DNA of 64,000 nt from Streptomyces sp. DH5 (GTDB taxonomy: Bacteria > Actinomycetota > Actinomycetes > Streptomycetales > Streptomycetaceae): assembly GCF_020873915.1 (NCBI RefSeq), contig NZ_JAHWGP010000027.1:42042-106041 (forward strand). Reading direction: 5' to 3'. The notes under the pieces were generated by a model. That model ran no database searches. It was not told where the DNA came from and saw only the letters and a list, made by a program, of their open reading frames with translations. How positions within the stretch are numbered: position 1 is the first letter of the stretch; each line of letters begins with the position of its first letter. Made by a program: the position numbers and the translations under genes. Shown in pieces: positions 36,193-45,211 of this stretch.

Positions 36193-37557
36193 GTGTTCTT
36201 CGTCGACACCCTGGAGTTCGAGGGCCTGGGCAACCGCAGCTATCTGGTGGGCGGCGCCCGCCGTGCGGTCGCCGTCGACCCGCCGCGCGACATCGACCAG
36301 GTGATCGCCGCCGCGGTGAGGCGCGGGGTGCGCATCGCGTACGTCGCCGAGACCCACGTGCACAACGACTACGTCACCGGCGGCCCGGACCTCGCCCGTG
36401 TCACCGGCGCCTCCTATCTGGTGCCGGCCGCGGCCCACGTGTCCTTCGCGCGCACCCCGGTCGCCGACGGCGACACCATCGAGGTGGACGGGGGTCTGGT
36501 CCTGCGCGCGGTCGCGACCCCCGGCCACACCCCGCACCACACCTCCTACGTCCTGGAGCAGGACGGGCGCGGGGTGGCGGCGTTCACCGGAGGCTCGCTG
36601 CTGATCGGTGCGGTGGGCCGCCCCGACCTGGTGGAGCCCCGGCTGACCGAGGAACTCACCCGGGCCCAGCACGCCTCCGCCCACCGCCTGGCCGAACAGC
36701 TGGACGACGATGTGCCGGTGCTGCCCACCCACGGCTTCGGCAGCTTCTGCTCCTCCTCCCAATCCGAGGGGGACGCGACCACGATCGGCAAGGAACGCGC
36801 CACCAACGACGCGCTCACCCTGGACGTGGACACCTTCGTGGAACGGGTGCTGGCCGGCCTCGACGACGTGCCCGCGTACTACGCGCACACGGGCCCGGCC
36901 AACGCCGCGGGTCCCGCGCCCGTCGACCTCACCCCGCCGGAGCCGGCCGACGCCGGGCAGATCGCGCGGCGGCTCGCGGCGGGCGAGTGGGTGGTGGACC
37001 TGCGCAGCCGGGTGGCCTTCGCCGAGGGGCACGTGGCCGGGTCGTTCAACTTCGAGGGGGACGGCAAGCTCGCCACCTACCTGGCCTGGCTGATCCCGTG
37101 GGGCAAGCCCGTCACCCTGCTCGCCGAGACCCCCGGGCAGATCGCCGACGCGCAGCGCGAACTGGCCCGGGTCGGCATCGACCGCCCGGCCGCCGCCGCC
37201 ACCGGCGGCCCGGCCGCCTGGGTCCGCGAGGGTGAGCGGACCGCCTCCTTCCCGCGCGCCCGTTTCGCCGACCTCGCCGACGTGCGGAAGCGCGGCGAGG
37301 AGACGGTGGTGCTGGACGTGCGGCGGAACTCCGAACGCGCCGCGGGGCACGTCGAGGGGTCGGTGCACATCCCGATCCACGAGCTGCACGGCCGGATCGG
37401 GGAGGTGCCGGCCGGGACCGTGTGGGTGCACTGCACGAGCGGCATGCGCGCGGCGATCGCGGCCTCCCTGCTGAACGCCGCCGGACGGGACGTGGTCGCC
37501 GTCGACGACGGCTTCGACGCCGCCGACGAGGCGGGCCTGACCGTGACCCGTCACTGA
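36193..37557 (+). CDS. Persulfide dioxygenase-like MBL protein fused to two rhodanese domains
   Basis: 454 residues from GTG 36193, with GGAGGAG 8 bases upstream. The metallo-beta-lactamase domain has THVHNDYVTGG (about 55), ATPGHTPHHTS and PTHGFGSFC, the pattern of ETHE1/CstB-type persulfide dioxygenases, which oxidise protein- or glutathione-bound sulfane sulfur to sulfite. The first rhodanese domain (about 255-345) lacks the active cysteine (LLAETPGQ). The second has an intact HCTSGMRA site (Cys about 414). Same strand and 35 bases from the next rhodanese gene. Confidence 0.92.
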   Translation: MFFVDTLEFEGLGNRSYLVGGARRAVAVDPPRDIDQVIAAAVRRGVRIAYVAETHVHNDYVTGGPDLARVTGASYLVPAAAHVSFARTPVADGDTIEVDGGLVLRAVATPGHTPHHTSYVLEQDGRGVAAFTGGSLLIGAVGRPDLVEPRLTEELTRAQHASAHRLAEQLDDDVPVLPTHGFGSFCSSSQSEGDATTIGKERATNDALTLDVDTFVERVLAGLDDVPAYYAHTGPANAAGPAPVDLTPPEPADAGQIARRLAAGEWVVDLRSRVAFAEGHVAGSFNFEGDGKLATYLAWLIPWGKPVTLLAETPGQIADAQRELARVGIDRPAAAATGGPAAWVREGERTASFPRARFADLADVRKRGEETVVLDVRRNSERAAGHVEGSVHIPIHELHGRIGEVPAGTVWVHCTSGMRAAIAASLLNAAGRDVVAVDDGFDAADEAGLTVTRH

Positions 37558-37592
37558 TCACCCCATCCGCTCACCCGACCGAGGGCGCCACC

Positions 37593-37952
37593 ATGTTCCT
37601 CTTCCGACGCGGCACGGACCGCCTCGCCCCCGAGCAGGCCCGCACCCGCACCGGCGACGGCACCGCCGTACTGCTCGACGTGCGCGAGGTGCCGGAGTGG
37701 AGGGCCGGGCACGCCCCCGGCGCCGTCCACCTGCCCCTGACCCGTCTGCTGACCGGAGCCGCGCTCCCGCCTGAGGTGCGGGACCGGCCGGTGGTGGCGG
37801 TCTGCCGCTCAGGGCACCGTTCGCGGCAGGCAGCCAAGCTCCTGACCTCCCGCGGCGTCGACGCCGTCGACGTCACCGGCGGCATGAACGCCTGGGCGAA
37901 GGCCGGGCTGCCGGTCGTCGACGAGCGCGGGCAGGGCGGCCGGATCGCGTGA
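37593..37952 (+). CDS. Single-domain rhodanese
   Basis: 119 residues. Signature VLLDVREVPEWRAGHAPGA at the start, active-site loop VCRSGHRSRQ with Cys71, and GGMNAWAKAGLPV near the end. It should transfer sulfane sulfur, e.g. to thiols or the dioxygenase encoded just upstream. No signal peptide, so cytoplasmic. Confidence 0.93.
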   Translation: MFLFRRGTDRLAPEQARTRTGDGTAVLLDVREVPEWRAGHAPGAVHLPLTRLLTGAALPPEVRDRPVVAVCRSGHRSRQAAKLLTSRGVDAVDVTGGMNAWAKAGLPVVDERGQGGRIA

Positions 37953-37999
37953 GCGCCCTGGCCGGGTCACCGCCCTGACCTCCGAGACGCAGGCACCCG

Positions 38000-38113
38000 G
38001 ACGCGTGGGACGGCGAACGCCTCGCCACGAGGGTCTCCGGCCCGGCTGTGCAGCGCGTCTTCGCGGTGGTCCTGCCGGTGGCCGCCTTCGTCCTCACCGA
38101 CGCGGTGACGTGA
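38000..38113 (+). pseudogene. C-terminal remnant of a sulfite exporter (TauE/SafE) gene
   Basis: An in-frame stretch of about 37 codons without a start reads LATRVSGPAVQRVFAVVLPV followed by AAFVLTDAVT and a stop. This is the final helix of TauE/SafE exporters, which normally follow dioxygenase and rhodanese genes and export sulfite. All upstream parts are missing. Confidence 0.55.
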
Positions 38114-38133
38114 GACGACGCCCGGGCCGGAAC

Positions 38134-38445
<312 letters not shown>

Positions 38446-38540
38446 CTAATCCGTTCGGTGCTGCTCCCGGACGAAAAGACGAGAACCAACCAACCGCTCA
38501 GGAGCAAGCACCCTCCGTCCCCGACCCCCGTGTTCGGAGC

Positions 38541-39017
38541 TCAGTCGTCCAGGCCGGCACAGAGCGTGGCCACCTTCTTCTCCGCCGCCTCCGCTTCGGC
38601 GCCCTTCACGTCGAAGGTGCGCATGCGCATGCTGACCTCCTGGAAGGCCTTGCCGAGAGCCTCGTAACGGCTGTCCAGCCGGGCTGCGGACTGGGCCAGG
38701 GTCGCGGCGCCGGCGGCGCGGTCGAAGTGGGCGATCCTGTCGTCGTTGTCGTTGTCGTCGCTGAACATGGCGTCGAGCGATGGAACGCGCTGCCACGCCT
38801 GACAGGCACCCGCCGCGTCGGCCGCCGCGTCGTCGACCCCGGTCCCGGACGCCGCGCTGTCCGGCCCGGACCACAGGAGCCAGCCGACGCCCATGCCCGC
38901 GCCGGCGGCGACGACGGCGGCCGCCACCGGCGCGATCCACCGCGAGGAAGCACGACGGCCGGTGGCGTGAGCGGGCGGGTGCGGGGGAGGAGGCGGCAGG
39001 GGAGCGGACGCGGTCAT
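38541..39017 (-). CDS. Membrane-anchored unknown protein
   Basis: 158 residues. A proline-rich N-terminus (PLPPPPPHPP), a basic segment and one membrane span (WIAPVAAAVVAAGAGMGVGW), then an extracytoplasmic helical domain with Asp/Asn repeats (DDNDNDDR) and cysteines (GACQAW, TLCAGL). No family recognised. Single gene. Confidence 0.7.
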   Translation of the reverse strand: MTASAPLPPPPPHPPAHATGRRASSRWIAPVAAAVVAAGAGMGVGWLLWSGPDSAASGTGVDDAAADAAGACQAWQRVPSLDAMFSDDNDNDDRIAHFDRAAGAATLAQSAARLDSRYEALGKAFQEVSMRMRTFDVKGAEAEAAEKKVATLCAGLDD

Positions 39018-39318
39018 CGGAACGGCTTCCTTACGGTCTACGGACAGATCCTCTGGGCACGGGAACCAGCAGCAAGTGAAGCACTTCGGTCACCGGCCAC
39101 GCCGCCTGGCCCCTGCGCCGACGTGGACGACGTGTCAGGCCTGCGGACGGACCCGCTCGCACCCTGGGCCGAGACCGAGGGGCGGTCGAGGTACGCCGCC
39201 TCGGCCGACTCGCGGGCAGGACCGCCTCCGCTTGATCCGCGGAGGGAACGCCTCCGGTGGGTTCTGCTTCCCGGCGGGCACCGGGCGCCGGCGTCCGGTT
39301 CACCGGCAGCGGGCGGGA

Positions 39319-40212
39319 TCAGCAGAAATACGAATGCTCGATGCGGTCGAATCGCTGTGCGAGGAGGTCGTCGTGGGGGATCATCCAGCTCACCTCTCCG
39401 TCACCGGAACCGAAGACGTTGGCCTCGGCGACCTCCGCGAAGCACACATACGGTTCGGTGTTGTCCTCGGAGGCCTCCGCCGCCTCCCTGAGACCGCGGG
39501 CGTGCAGCTCGTCGAACTTCTCCGGCGCGTCCCTGACCACGGACACCGCCTGCTCCCGCTTCTCCCGGAACTCCTCCTCGTAGACGGCCAGCCAGTCGTG
39601 GTGGTTCAGCTGCGTCCCGCGCAGGTCCAGCGAACCGCCCGCCTCACGGTTCACGACCGGTGCGTCCGGGACCAGGGAGCCGTACTCCTCGATCGCGGCC
39701 TCGAGCAGCGGATCGCTCTCCGGCCAGCCGAGGAGGTCCCATGCGGCAGGCTCCAGGACGGTGAGCACCCGGCGGTCCAGGAGCTCCTGGGACTCCTCGC
39801 GCATGGTGTAGTAGCTGAAGTCCACGGGCGCGCTCGGCACCGTGGTCTCGGTCCCCGGGGGAACGAAGATCACTGGAGCGAGCCCGTTGTCCGGGTACAT
39901 GTCGTGATAGCCCGGGGCGGCGAACAGCAGGAGTCGTCCCTGCCGGGGGATCAGGTCGTCCAGCGGCTGTTTCGGTATGGCCGCCAGATCGAGACAGGCG
40001 ACGAAATGGTCGCCGGGCTTCCAGGAGGAGTGCACGGGCATGTCGGGGAGCCCTCCGGCATAACCGACCACCCGGTCCTCCGGCCGGACGCTTCCCGGCG
40101 ACTTGACGTCCATCTTGACCGACGGCTGCACGGACCACAGGATGCGGGTGACGGCGTCGTCGGAGACGCCGTGCCGGCGGGCGTGCTCCCGAAACCTCTT
40201 CGTATGTGACAT
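39319..40212 (-). CDS. DUF1963 (YwqG-like) family protein
   Basis: 297 residues. The pattern RVVGYAGGLPDMPVHSSWK, FVACLDLAAIPKQPLDDLIP and GRLLLFAA are the usual DUF1963 blocks (short beta strands with aspartate and proline turns). No enzymatic role is known for the family. Single gene, no signal peptide. Confidence 0.88.
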   Translation of the reverse strand: MSHTKRFREHARRHGVSDDAVTRILWSVQPSVKMDVKSPGSVRPEDRVVGYAGGLPDMPVHSSWKPGDHFVACLDLAAIPKQPLDDLIPRQGRLLLFAAPGYHDMYPDNGLAPVIFVPPGTETTVPSAPVDFSYYTMREESQELLDRRVLTVLEPAAWDLLGWPESDPLLEAAIEEYGSLVPDAPVVNREAGGSLDLRGTQLNHHDWLAVYEEEFREKREQAVSVVRDAPEKFDELHARGLREAAEASEDNTEPYVCFAEVAEANVFGSGDGEVSWMIPHDDLLAQRFDRIEHSYFC

Positions 40213-41081
40213 GCCGTCATCCTGTCGCAGCCCGCTGACACCGGATGATCCGGTTCACCTCCCGGGACTTGTCCGGTGGATCGGGTGACTGCTCCGTGTC
40301 CGGCGCTTCGGCGTGGGCGCGGGGCGGGCGATCCGGCGGATGCCGGGCGGGCGGTGTCATCGCGACGGACGCGAGGACCGGTGAGACGCGTCGGACGTTC
40401 AACATCCTCGCCGGTCCGTCAGGCTCGCTGCCGAGAGCCCCGTCGTCGATGCCCGGCACGGGCCGTGACCTGTGCGCGGCGGGAACGTACGGCGGCATCG
40501 ACGACTGCGGCTGAGGCCGCCCTCCGCTGCCGGGCGGGGGCGGCGAGGGGGCGCTGGGGTGCTTCCCGGTCGTCGGCGCCGGGCACTGACCGTCCGTCTG
40601 GGTCTGGTGGCCACCCTCAAGGCGGAGGCGTGCGCGCGTGGTGCTGCCGCCGCATTCCGGCCGGTCCTGCCCCCTGTTCCTTGGGGCGCGCTGGTCACAA
40701 TGACCGTGCCGATGCCGCCCATATATCCGGAATGTGTACCTGGTGGGGGTAGTGTGCTCATATGGTGAATCACCCGAGGGCCGGATGCGGGCGCGGCCTG
40801 CGCGGACGGCCGGTGCCGTCCGGTGCCCGGCCGCTCGGGATATCCGCACGGCCGCACTGAGCTGCGTTCCGGACAACGGCGAGGGACGCTCGCCGATCTC
40901 CGCAACAGCCGGTTCCGCCGCCCACCGGATGTGCTCACCGCCCCGTCGGTGCCTTGCGAGGAAGAGCGCCTCTGGCCGTCTGGTCCTGTCCGGGCGGTGG
41001 TGGCAGACCCAGGCCTCCCACGCCTCCCATGCCTTCAAGGCCTTCACGTGCCTTCTTCCGACCAGCGAGGTACACCCAGTC
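40213..41081. other. About 870-base region without a convincing gene
   Basis: Open frames are arginine-rich and show no family motif. The portion 40715-40785 is AT-richer (ATATATCC, GGTGGGGGTAGTGTGC) and probably holds the promoter of the multicopper oxidase. A short WEAWEAW-like tandem repeat in DNA occurs near 41015-41040. Confidence 0.4.
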
Positions 41082-42737
41082 ATGCGCACGGACCGCACCA
41101 GTCAGACCTCCCTCACACGTCGCGCCGTGCTCGGCGCCGGTATCGCGGCCGCGGGTTCCGGGCTGCTCGCCGCCTGCTCCCCTGCCGGCCCGCGCGACGG
41201 CGGCCACCCGGGCGCGCCCGCGCCGGCCGGATCCGCTCCGAACGGCAGAGAGGCCGGCGGGGCACATCCGGCCCCCGCCGAACCGCTCCGTAAGCACACA
41301 CTGAGGGCCACGCCGTCGCCGGTCGAGTTGGGCGCCGGACGCACCTTCAGGTCGTGGACGTACGAGGGGTTGCTGCCGGGCCGGGAGGTGCGGGTCACCG
41401 CAGGTGACACCGTGGCGTTGACGCTGGCCAACCACCTGCCGGAGGCGACGACCGTGCACTGGCACGGTATCGCGCTGCGCAACGACATGGACGGTGTGCC
41501 CGGTGTGACGCAGCGGCCGGTCGAACCCGGTGAGACGTTCGACTACCGCTTCACCGCGACGCATCCCGGCACCTACTGGTTCCACCCTCATATGGGGGTG
41601 CAGGTTGACCGTGGCCTGTACGCGCCGCTCATCGTCGACGACCCGAAGGAGCCACTCGGGTACGACCACGAGTGGATCGTCGTGCTGGACGACTGGATCG
41701 ACGGAGTGGACGGCTCCACCCCCGACGACGTCCTGAACCAACTACGCAAGGGCAAGCCCCCGCTGGGCCACGGCGACAGGCCGGAGGGGCCCGTGGGGGC
41801 AGGCGGCGGAGCGCTGGCGGACACCGCGTCCGGGGGAGCGGACGACGGGAAGGGCTCCGGACGGGCGCCCTCGCCTTCGCCGTACCAGCGGAAAGGGCCG
41901 AAGCGACTGACGGCGGGAGCCACCAGCAAGCTGCTCGGCGGTCACGCGGGGCACGTCGCCTACCCCTACTACCTGATCAACGGGCGCACAGCGGACGACC
42001 CCACGCAGTTCACGGCCAAGCCCGGCGACCGGATCAGGCTGCGCATCATCAACGCCGGCGGGGAGTCGCCGTTCCGGGTGGCGCTCGGCGGACACCGGAT
42101 GACCATCACCCACAGCGACGGCTTTCCCGTGCAGCCGTACAAGACGGACGCGCTGGTCATCGGTATGGCCGAGCGGTACGACGTGCTCGTCACCGCACAG
42201 TCGGGCGTCTTCCCGCTCGTCGCGCTCGCCGAGGGGAAGGGGGGCCGGGCCATGGCCGTCCTGCGTACGGGCGCCGGAGCGGTCCCCAAGCCGTCCGCGC
42301 ACCCTGCGGAGCTGGACCGTGAAGTGCTGGTGTCCGCCCGCCGGCTCGGGCCGGACGAGTCGGTGGCGATGCCCCGCCGCAGGTACGACCGGCTGCTCCG
42401 GGTCAAGCTGACCGGTGGCATGAAGGAGTACGACTGGGGAATCGACCACGAGCCCTACGACCCGGACACGCTCCACAAGGTCGAACGGGGCGAACGGGTG
42501 CGGCTGGAGGTCGTCAACGCCACCCACATGTGGCACCCCGTGCATCTGCACGGCCACACGTTCTCCCTCGCCGGCGTGGACTCCAGCGGTGCCCGCAAGG
42601 ACACGTCGATCGTGCTGCCGCACCACAAGCTGGTGGCGGACTTCGACGCGGACAACCCCGGACTGTGGATGCTGCACTGCCACAACATCTACCACTCGGA
42701 GTCCGGGATGATGACGACCCTCGCATACCAGGGGTAA
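41082..42737 (+). CDS. Multicopper oxidase, Tat-exported lipoprotein
   Basis: 551 residues from ATG 41082. The N-terminus has the twin-arginine motif LTRRAVLGAG and a lipobox LLAAC (Cys at about 26), so it is a Tat-exported lipoprotein. Copper-site motifs are complete: HWHG (about 126), WFHPHMG, HPVHLHGHTF, and HCHNIYHSESGM at the end. It oxidises metals or phenols with reduction of oxygen to water; the substrate is unknown. A Gly/Asp-rich insert is at about 235-270. No copper exporter gene is adjacent. Confidence 0.92.
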   Translation: MRTDRTSQTSLTRRAVLGAGIAAAGSGLLAACSPAGPRDGGHPGAPAPAGSAPNGREAGGAHPAPAEPLRKHTLRATPSPVELGAGRTFRSWTYEGLLPGREVRVTAGDTVALTLANHLPEATTVHWHGIALRNDMDGVPGVTQRPVEPGETFDYRFTATHPGTYWFHPHMGVQVDRGLYAPLIVDDPKEPLGYDHEWIVVLDDWIDGVDGSTPDDVLNQLRKGKPPLGHGDRPEGPVGAGGGALADTASGGADDGKGSGRAPSPSPYQRKGPKRLTAGATSKLLGGHAGHVAYPYYLINGRTADDPTQFTAKPGDRIRLRIINAGGESPFRVALGGHRMTITHSDGFPVQPYKTDALVIGMAERYDVLVTAQSGVFPLVALAEGKGGRAMAVLRTGAGAVPKPSAHPAELDREVLVSARRLGPDESVAMPRRRYDRLLRVKLTGGMKEYDWGIDHEPYDPDTLHKVERGERVRLEVVNATHMWHPVHLHGHTFSLAGVDSSGARKDTSIVLPHHKLVADFDADNPGLWMLHCHNIYHSESGMMTTLAYQG

Positions 42738-42945
42738 GGCGCCCGCTCGAGCGGCGAGGTGATGTCCGGAGCCCGGTCACGCTGCCGGCGACCGCGCCCG
42801 TCCGGCGGCGCGGGGTTCCTGGGCACCCCTGCCGGGGATTGACCGGGTGGACGTCGCCGCGTGCCGCCGACGTCTCCGGCACGAAGCGTGCCGCTGTGAC
42901 GACGAGGCCGGAGAGCGACCCGGCGCGCTGGCAGACGACCTGATC

Positions 42946-42977
42946 CGGAGCCCCGGGGCAAGTGCCCCGGGGCTCCG
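42946..42977. terminator. Strong hairpin downstream of the multicopper oxidase
   Basis: A 14-base perfect stem (42946-42959 with 42964-42977) and an AAGT loop, 208 bases after the oxidase stop. Between them is a short stretch with no gene. Confidence 0.75.
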
Positions 42978-42993
42978 TCGTAGACCCGGTCGG

Positions 42994-43071
42994 CAGCTGA
43001 CCGGTGAGGGCGGGCTGTTGCGGCAGCTGACCAAGCGGCTGCTGGAATCCGCCCTGGAGGGCGAGATCTCG
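42994..43071 (+). pseudogene. Remnant of an IS256-family transposase
   Basis: An in-frame stretch reads QLTGEGGLLRQLTKRLLESA, continuing LEGEIS. This matches the N-terminal region of IS256-family transposases (usual form ...LLxQLTKRxLExALEGEMTDHLGY). Upstream and downstream sequence does not continue the match, so only about 26 codons survive. Mobile-element scar. Confidence 0.75.
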
Positions 43072-43109
43072 ACGGGATCGCCCCTCTCTCGCCCGACGAG
43101 CAGGCCGCA

Positions 43110-43601
43110 TCACGGGGTCGGTGTCCTGGCCGGGGGACGTGCCGTGCAGGTCTTGTCGAGGAGCTGCCGCACGGAAACGCGCGGGGCTCCGCCGTCGGAA
43201 GAGGGGAGGTGGAAGGCGTAACAGCCCTTCACCGTCGTCTCGTGGACGAAGACGAACGTCCTCGACGGTCCCCGGCCGAGCAACTCCGCGACCACGGTGG
43301 TCGATTCCGCGTGCCGGCGGACATCGATCAAACCGTCGGCCGGTTTCGCGGCAGGGAAGAGCCGGGCGATCTCCGCGTCCCGCGGCCCCCCGTCGGCCGC
43401 GGCCCGGCTGAGACGCCGCTGGTGCGCCTCCACGGTGGCCCGCAGGTCCGCGCGGGCCTCGGCCTCGTCGCGCTCCGGTCGTGACGACACCCATATCCAG
43501 GCACTGGTGAAGATCACGAGGAAGAGCACCGACAGGGTGATGCATCCGTTGAGCAGACAACCGCCGGCGGTGCCGGACTCGACCTGTGGACTGCTCGCCA
43601 T
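43110..43601 (-). CDS. Small membrane-anchored unknown protein
   Basis: 163 residues from ATG 43601 (GGAG in the leader). One N-terminal membrane span (CLLNGCITLSVLFLVIFTSAW) and an extracytoplasmic domain with helical then beta-like parts (TTVVAELLG, RTFVFVHETTVKGCYAFHL). No family recognised. Confidence 0.7.
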   Translation of the reverse strand: MASSPQVESGTAGGCLLNGCITLSVLFLVIFTSAWIWVSSRPERDEAEARADLRATVEAHQRRLSRAAADGGPRDAEIARLFPAAKPADGLIDVRRHAESTTVVAELLGRGPSRTFVFVHETTVKGCYAFHLPSSDGGAPRVSVRQLLDKTCTARPPARTPTP

Positions 43602-44089
43602 GGAAGGAGTCTCCGGCACGAGCGCATCCCCCGTGGGGTGCGCTTCCGAATCGTGACGGCAACGAGCCGTCGGCTGCACGCCACCGCCGAGCACACGGTG
43701 CGAGGGGCGGGCGCACGACTCCGCCGGGATCGCACCGGCCCGTGCCCGGCGGGTGCCGGGCTCTGGCCGCCCCGTCCCGTACTCCCGTCCACCGCACCCG
43801 GCCGCCCTCGCCGGGCACCGGCGCCGCCCACCCGTTGACCCGCCCGGACCACCCCGCAACCCGGTCACGGCGAGGGCGGTACGCCCCGCCGCCACCACGC
43901 GCACCACGGACCGTGGTAACCGACCGGTGGGCCGATGAGATCATTCCCAGGAACTCGCCCCTGCCCTGGAACGAGCGGAAGAGCTACACGCCCACCCGTG
44001 ACCACGGGCGCACAGGGCCGGTGACGATCGGGGAGGGCGACCCTGACGCGGCCGACCGGCTCCGACAACGTCCAGCTCACCGACTACGG
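43602..44089. other. Intergenic region with one copy of a dispersed repeat
   Basis: No gene recognised. Contains copy A of the 102-base repeat (43835-43936), described separately. Confidence 0.5.
43835..43936. repeat. Dispersed intergenic repeat, copy A
   Basis: A 102-base segment beginning TTGACCCGCCCGGACCAC and ending GGCCGAT. About 80% identical, with one base of length difference, to 48733-48833. Both copies are non-coding and in the same orientation. The function is not recognised. Confidence 0.75.
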
Positions 44090-44311
44090 TCAGTCCTCCG
44101 GCACCGCTCCGTAGCGGACCGGCCAGTCCTCCACCTTCACCAGCAGGCCCCCGCTCGCAAGGTCCCGGAGGATCTGGCGTGTGTGCTTGTCCTGCGGGTC
44201 GTGCCCCGCGCCGCGCAGCGCGCGCAGGCCTCGTTCGGTGTCCCAGAGGCCGCCGTAGGTGCGCACGGCCCGCTCGAGGTCGGCGCGCTGGCTTCCAGCC
44301 GGTCCGGTCAA
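44090..44311 (-). CDS. Small unknown protein coupled to a zinc-finger gene
   Basis: 73 residues from TTG 44311 in a TTGA overlap with the upstream gene. Mixed helical protein with LERAVRTYGGLWDTERGL and LRDLASGGLLVKVEDWPVRY. No family recognised; called mainly because of coupling and length. Confidence 0.6.
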   Translation of the reverse strand: MTGPAGSQRADLERAVRTYGGLWDTERGLRALRGAGHDPQDKHTRQILRDLASGGLLVKVEDWPVRYGAVPED

Positions 44312-44643
44312 CGCTCCGCCCCCTGCGCCGGTTCACCGGTCGCGGCGGCGTGCGCCTTCTTCGTGTGGTTGGCGATGCTCGCCGGAGCGCCCACGTAGTC
44401 GCACGCGGGGCACGTGAGCCACACACCCTCGGACACGGCACGCGCGCTCACCGAGTGGCCGGGCCCGTACCCGTGTCCGTGGAGCAACTGAGCTACGGAG
44501 GAGCCGTATTCGGCCGCGAGCAGTGCCGCCTCCGCCACCTTGTCGTGTCCGGGGGCGAAGAACGATCCGGTGCCGACCTTCTTCGCGCAGCCGCACCAGC
44601 AGGTGCCGGTCGGAGTGAGGCTGGGGAGAGACTTTCCTGTCAT
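44308..44643 (-). CDS. Small protein with a C2H2-type zinc finger
   Basis: 111 residues from ATG 44643. The N-terminus has CWCGCAKKV, a possible metal site. The C-terminus has C-x2-C-x12-H-x4-H (CPACDYVGAPASIANHTKKAH, split here as CPACDY and HTKKAH), which is a classic C2H2 finger. Central region is helical. Likely nucleic-acid or protein binder; coupled with the small protein downstream. Confidence 0.8.
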   Translation of the reverse strand: MTGKSLPSLTPTGTCWCGCAKKVGTGSFFAPGHDKVAEAALLAAEYGSSVAQLLHGHGYGPGHSVSARAVSEGVWLTCPACDYVGAPASIANHTKKAHAAATGEPAQGAER

Positions 44644-44721
44644 GCCGTCACCGTAGGTCAACGAGCCCGGCGCCACGCGGGCTTCGTCCTGTTCGGTGCC
44701 CTCGCCCGTAGCATGCCGGCC

Positions 44722-45156
44722 ATGGCCGACATCTACGAACTCCAGCTCGCGCTCCACCTTCCGGGCTCCCTCGCACCCGACGACCTCGCCCTGCTGCGAT
44801 GGCACTTGGGGCTGGACGGCGGCCGGCAGGGCGACGGTCACGAGCACCCCCTGTGGGAGGCTCGGGGAGCGGCGCTGCGGATCGGGGGCGCACTGGTCGG
44901 GGAGTTGCACTCCACAGGTGCGCAATGGGCGCTGACCGTGCGGCAGGAGACGCATCCCGACGAGTTCGACGACCTGCGCGGGATCGTGCAGTGGCTCGGC
45001 GCCCGCACGACGACCATCGGCACGGTCGGATACCTGCGCTTCCACGAAGCGGTGCTCCCCGACGTGCTGATCGCGGAGGGCGGAGCCGTACGCCGCGAGG
45101 TCCTGCGTGCCGAGAAGGCCTTCCGGGCGGCGGACCAGGTGATTCCCGACTTCTAG
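44722..45156 (+). CDS. Unknown small protein
   Basis: 144 residues from ATG 44722; an in-frame ATG at 44713 is possible. Alternating beta and helix: IYELQLALHLPG, ALRIGGALVGELHS, WALTVRQETHPDEFDDLRGI and HEAVLPDVLIAEG. No family recognised; soluble. Single gene between divergent and convergent neighbours. Confidence 0.72.
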   Translation: MADIYELQLALHLPGSLAPDDLALLRWHLGLDGGRQGDGHEHPLWEARGAALRIGGALVGELHSTGAQWALTVRQETHPDEFDDLRGIVQWLGARTTTIGTVGYLRFHEAVLPDVLIAEGGAVRREVLRAEKAFRAADQVIPDF

Positions 45157-45211
45157 GCCTGAGCGGCGGCCGTCGCCGCGTCTCCTCCCGGCCCGGTGCA
45201 CGGCCCCCGCC

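Noticed and set aside
40736-40752. GTACCTGGTGGGGGTAGT as a CsoR operator for the multicopper oxidase
   Set aside because: Only one half matches the G-tract operator and it is over 300 bases from the start codon.
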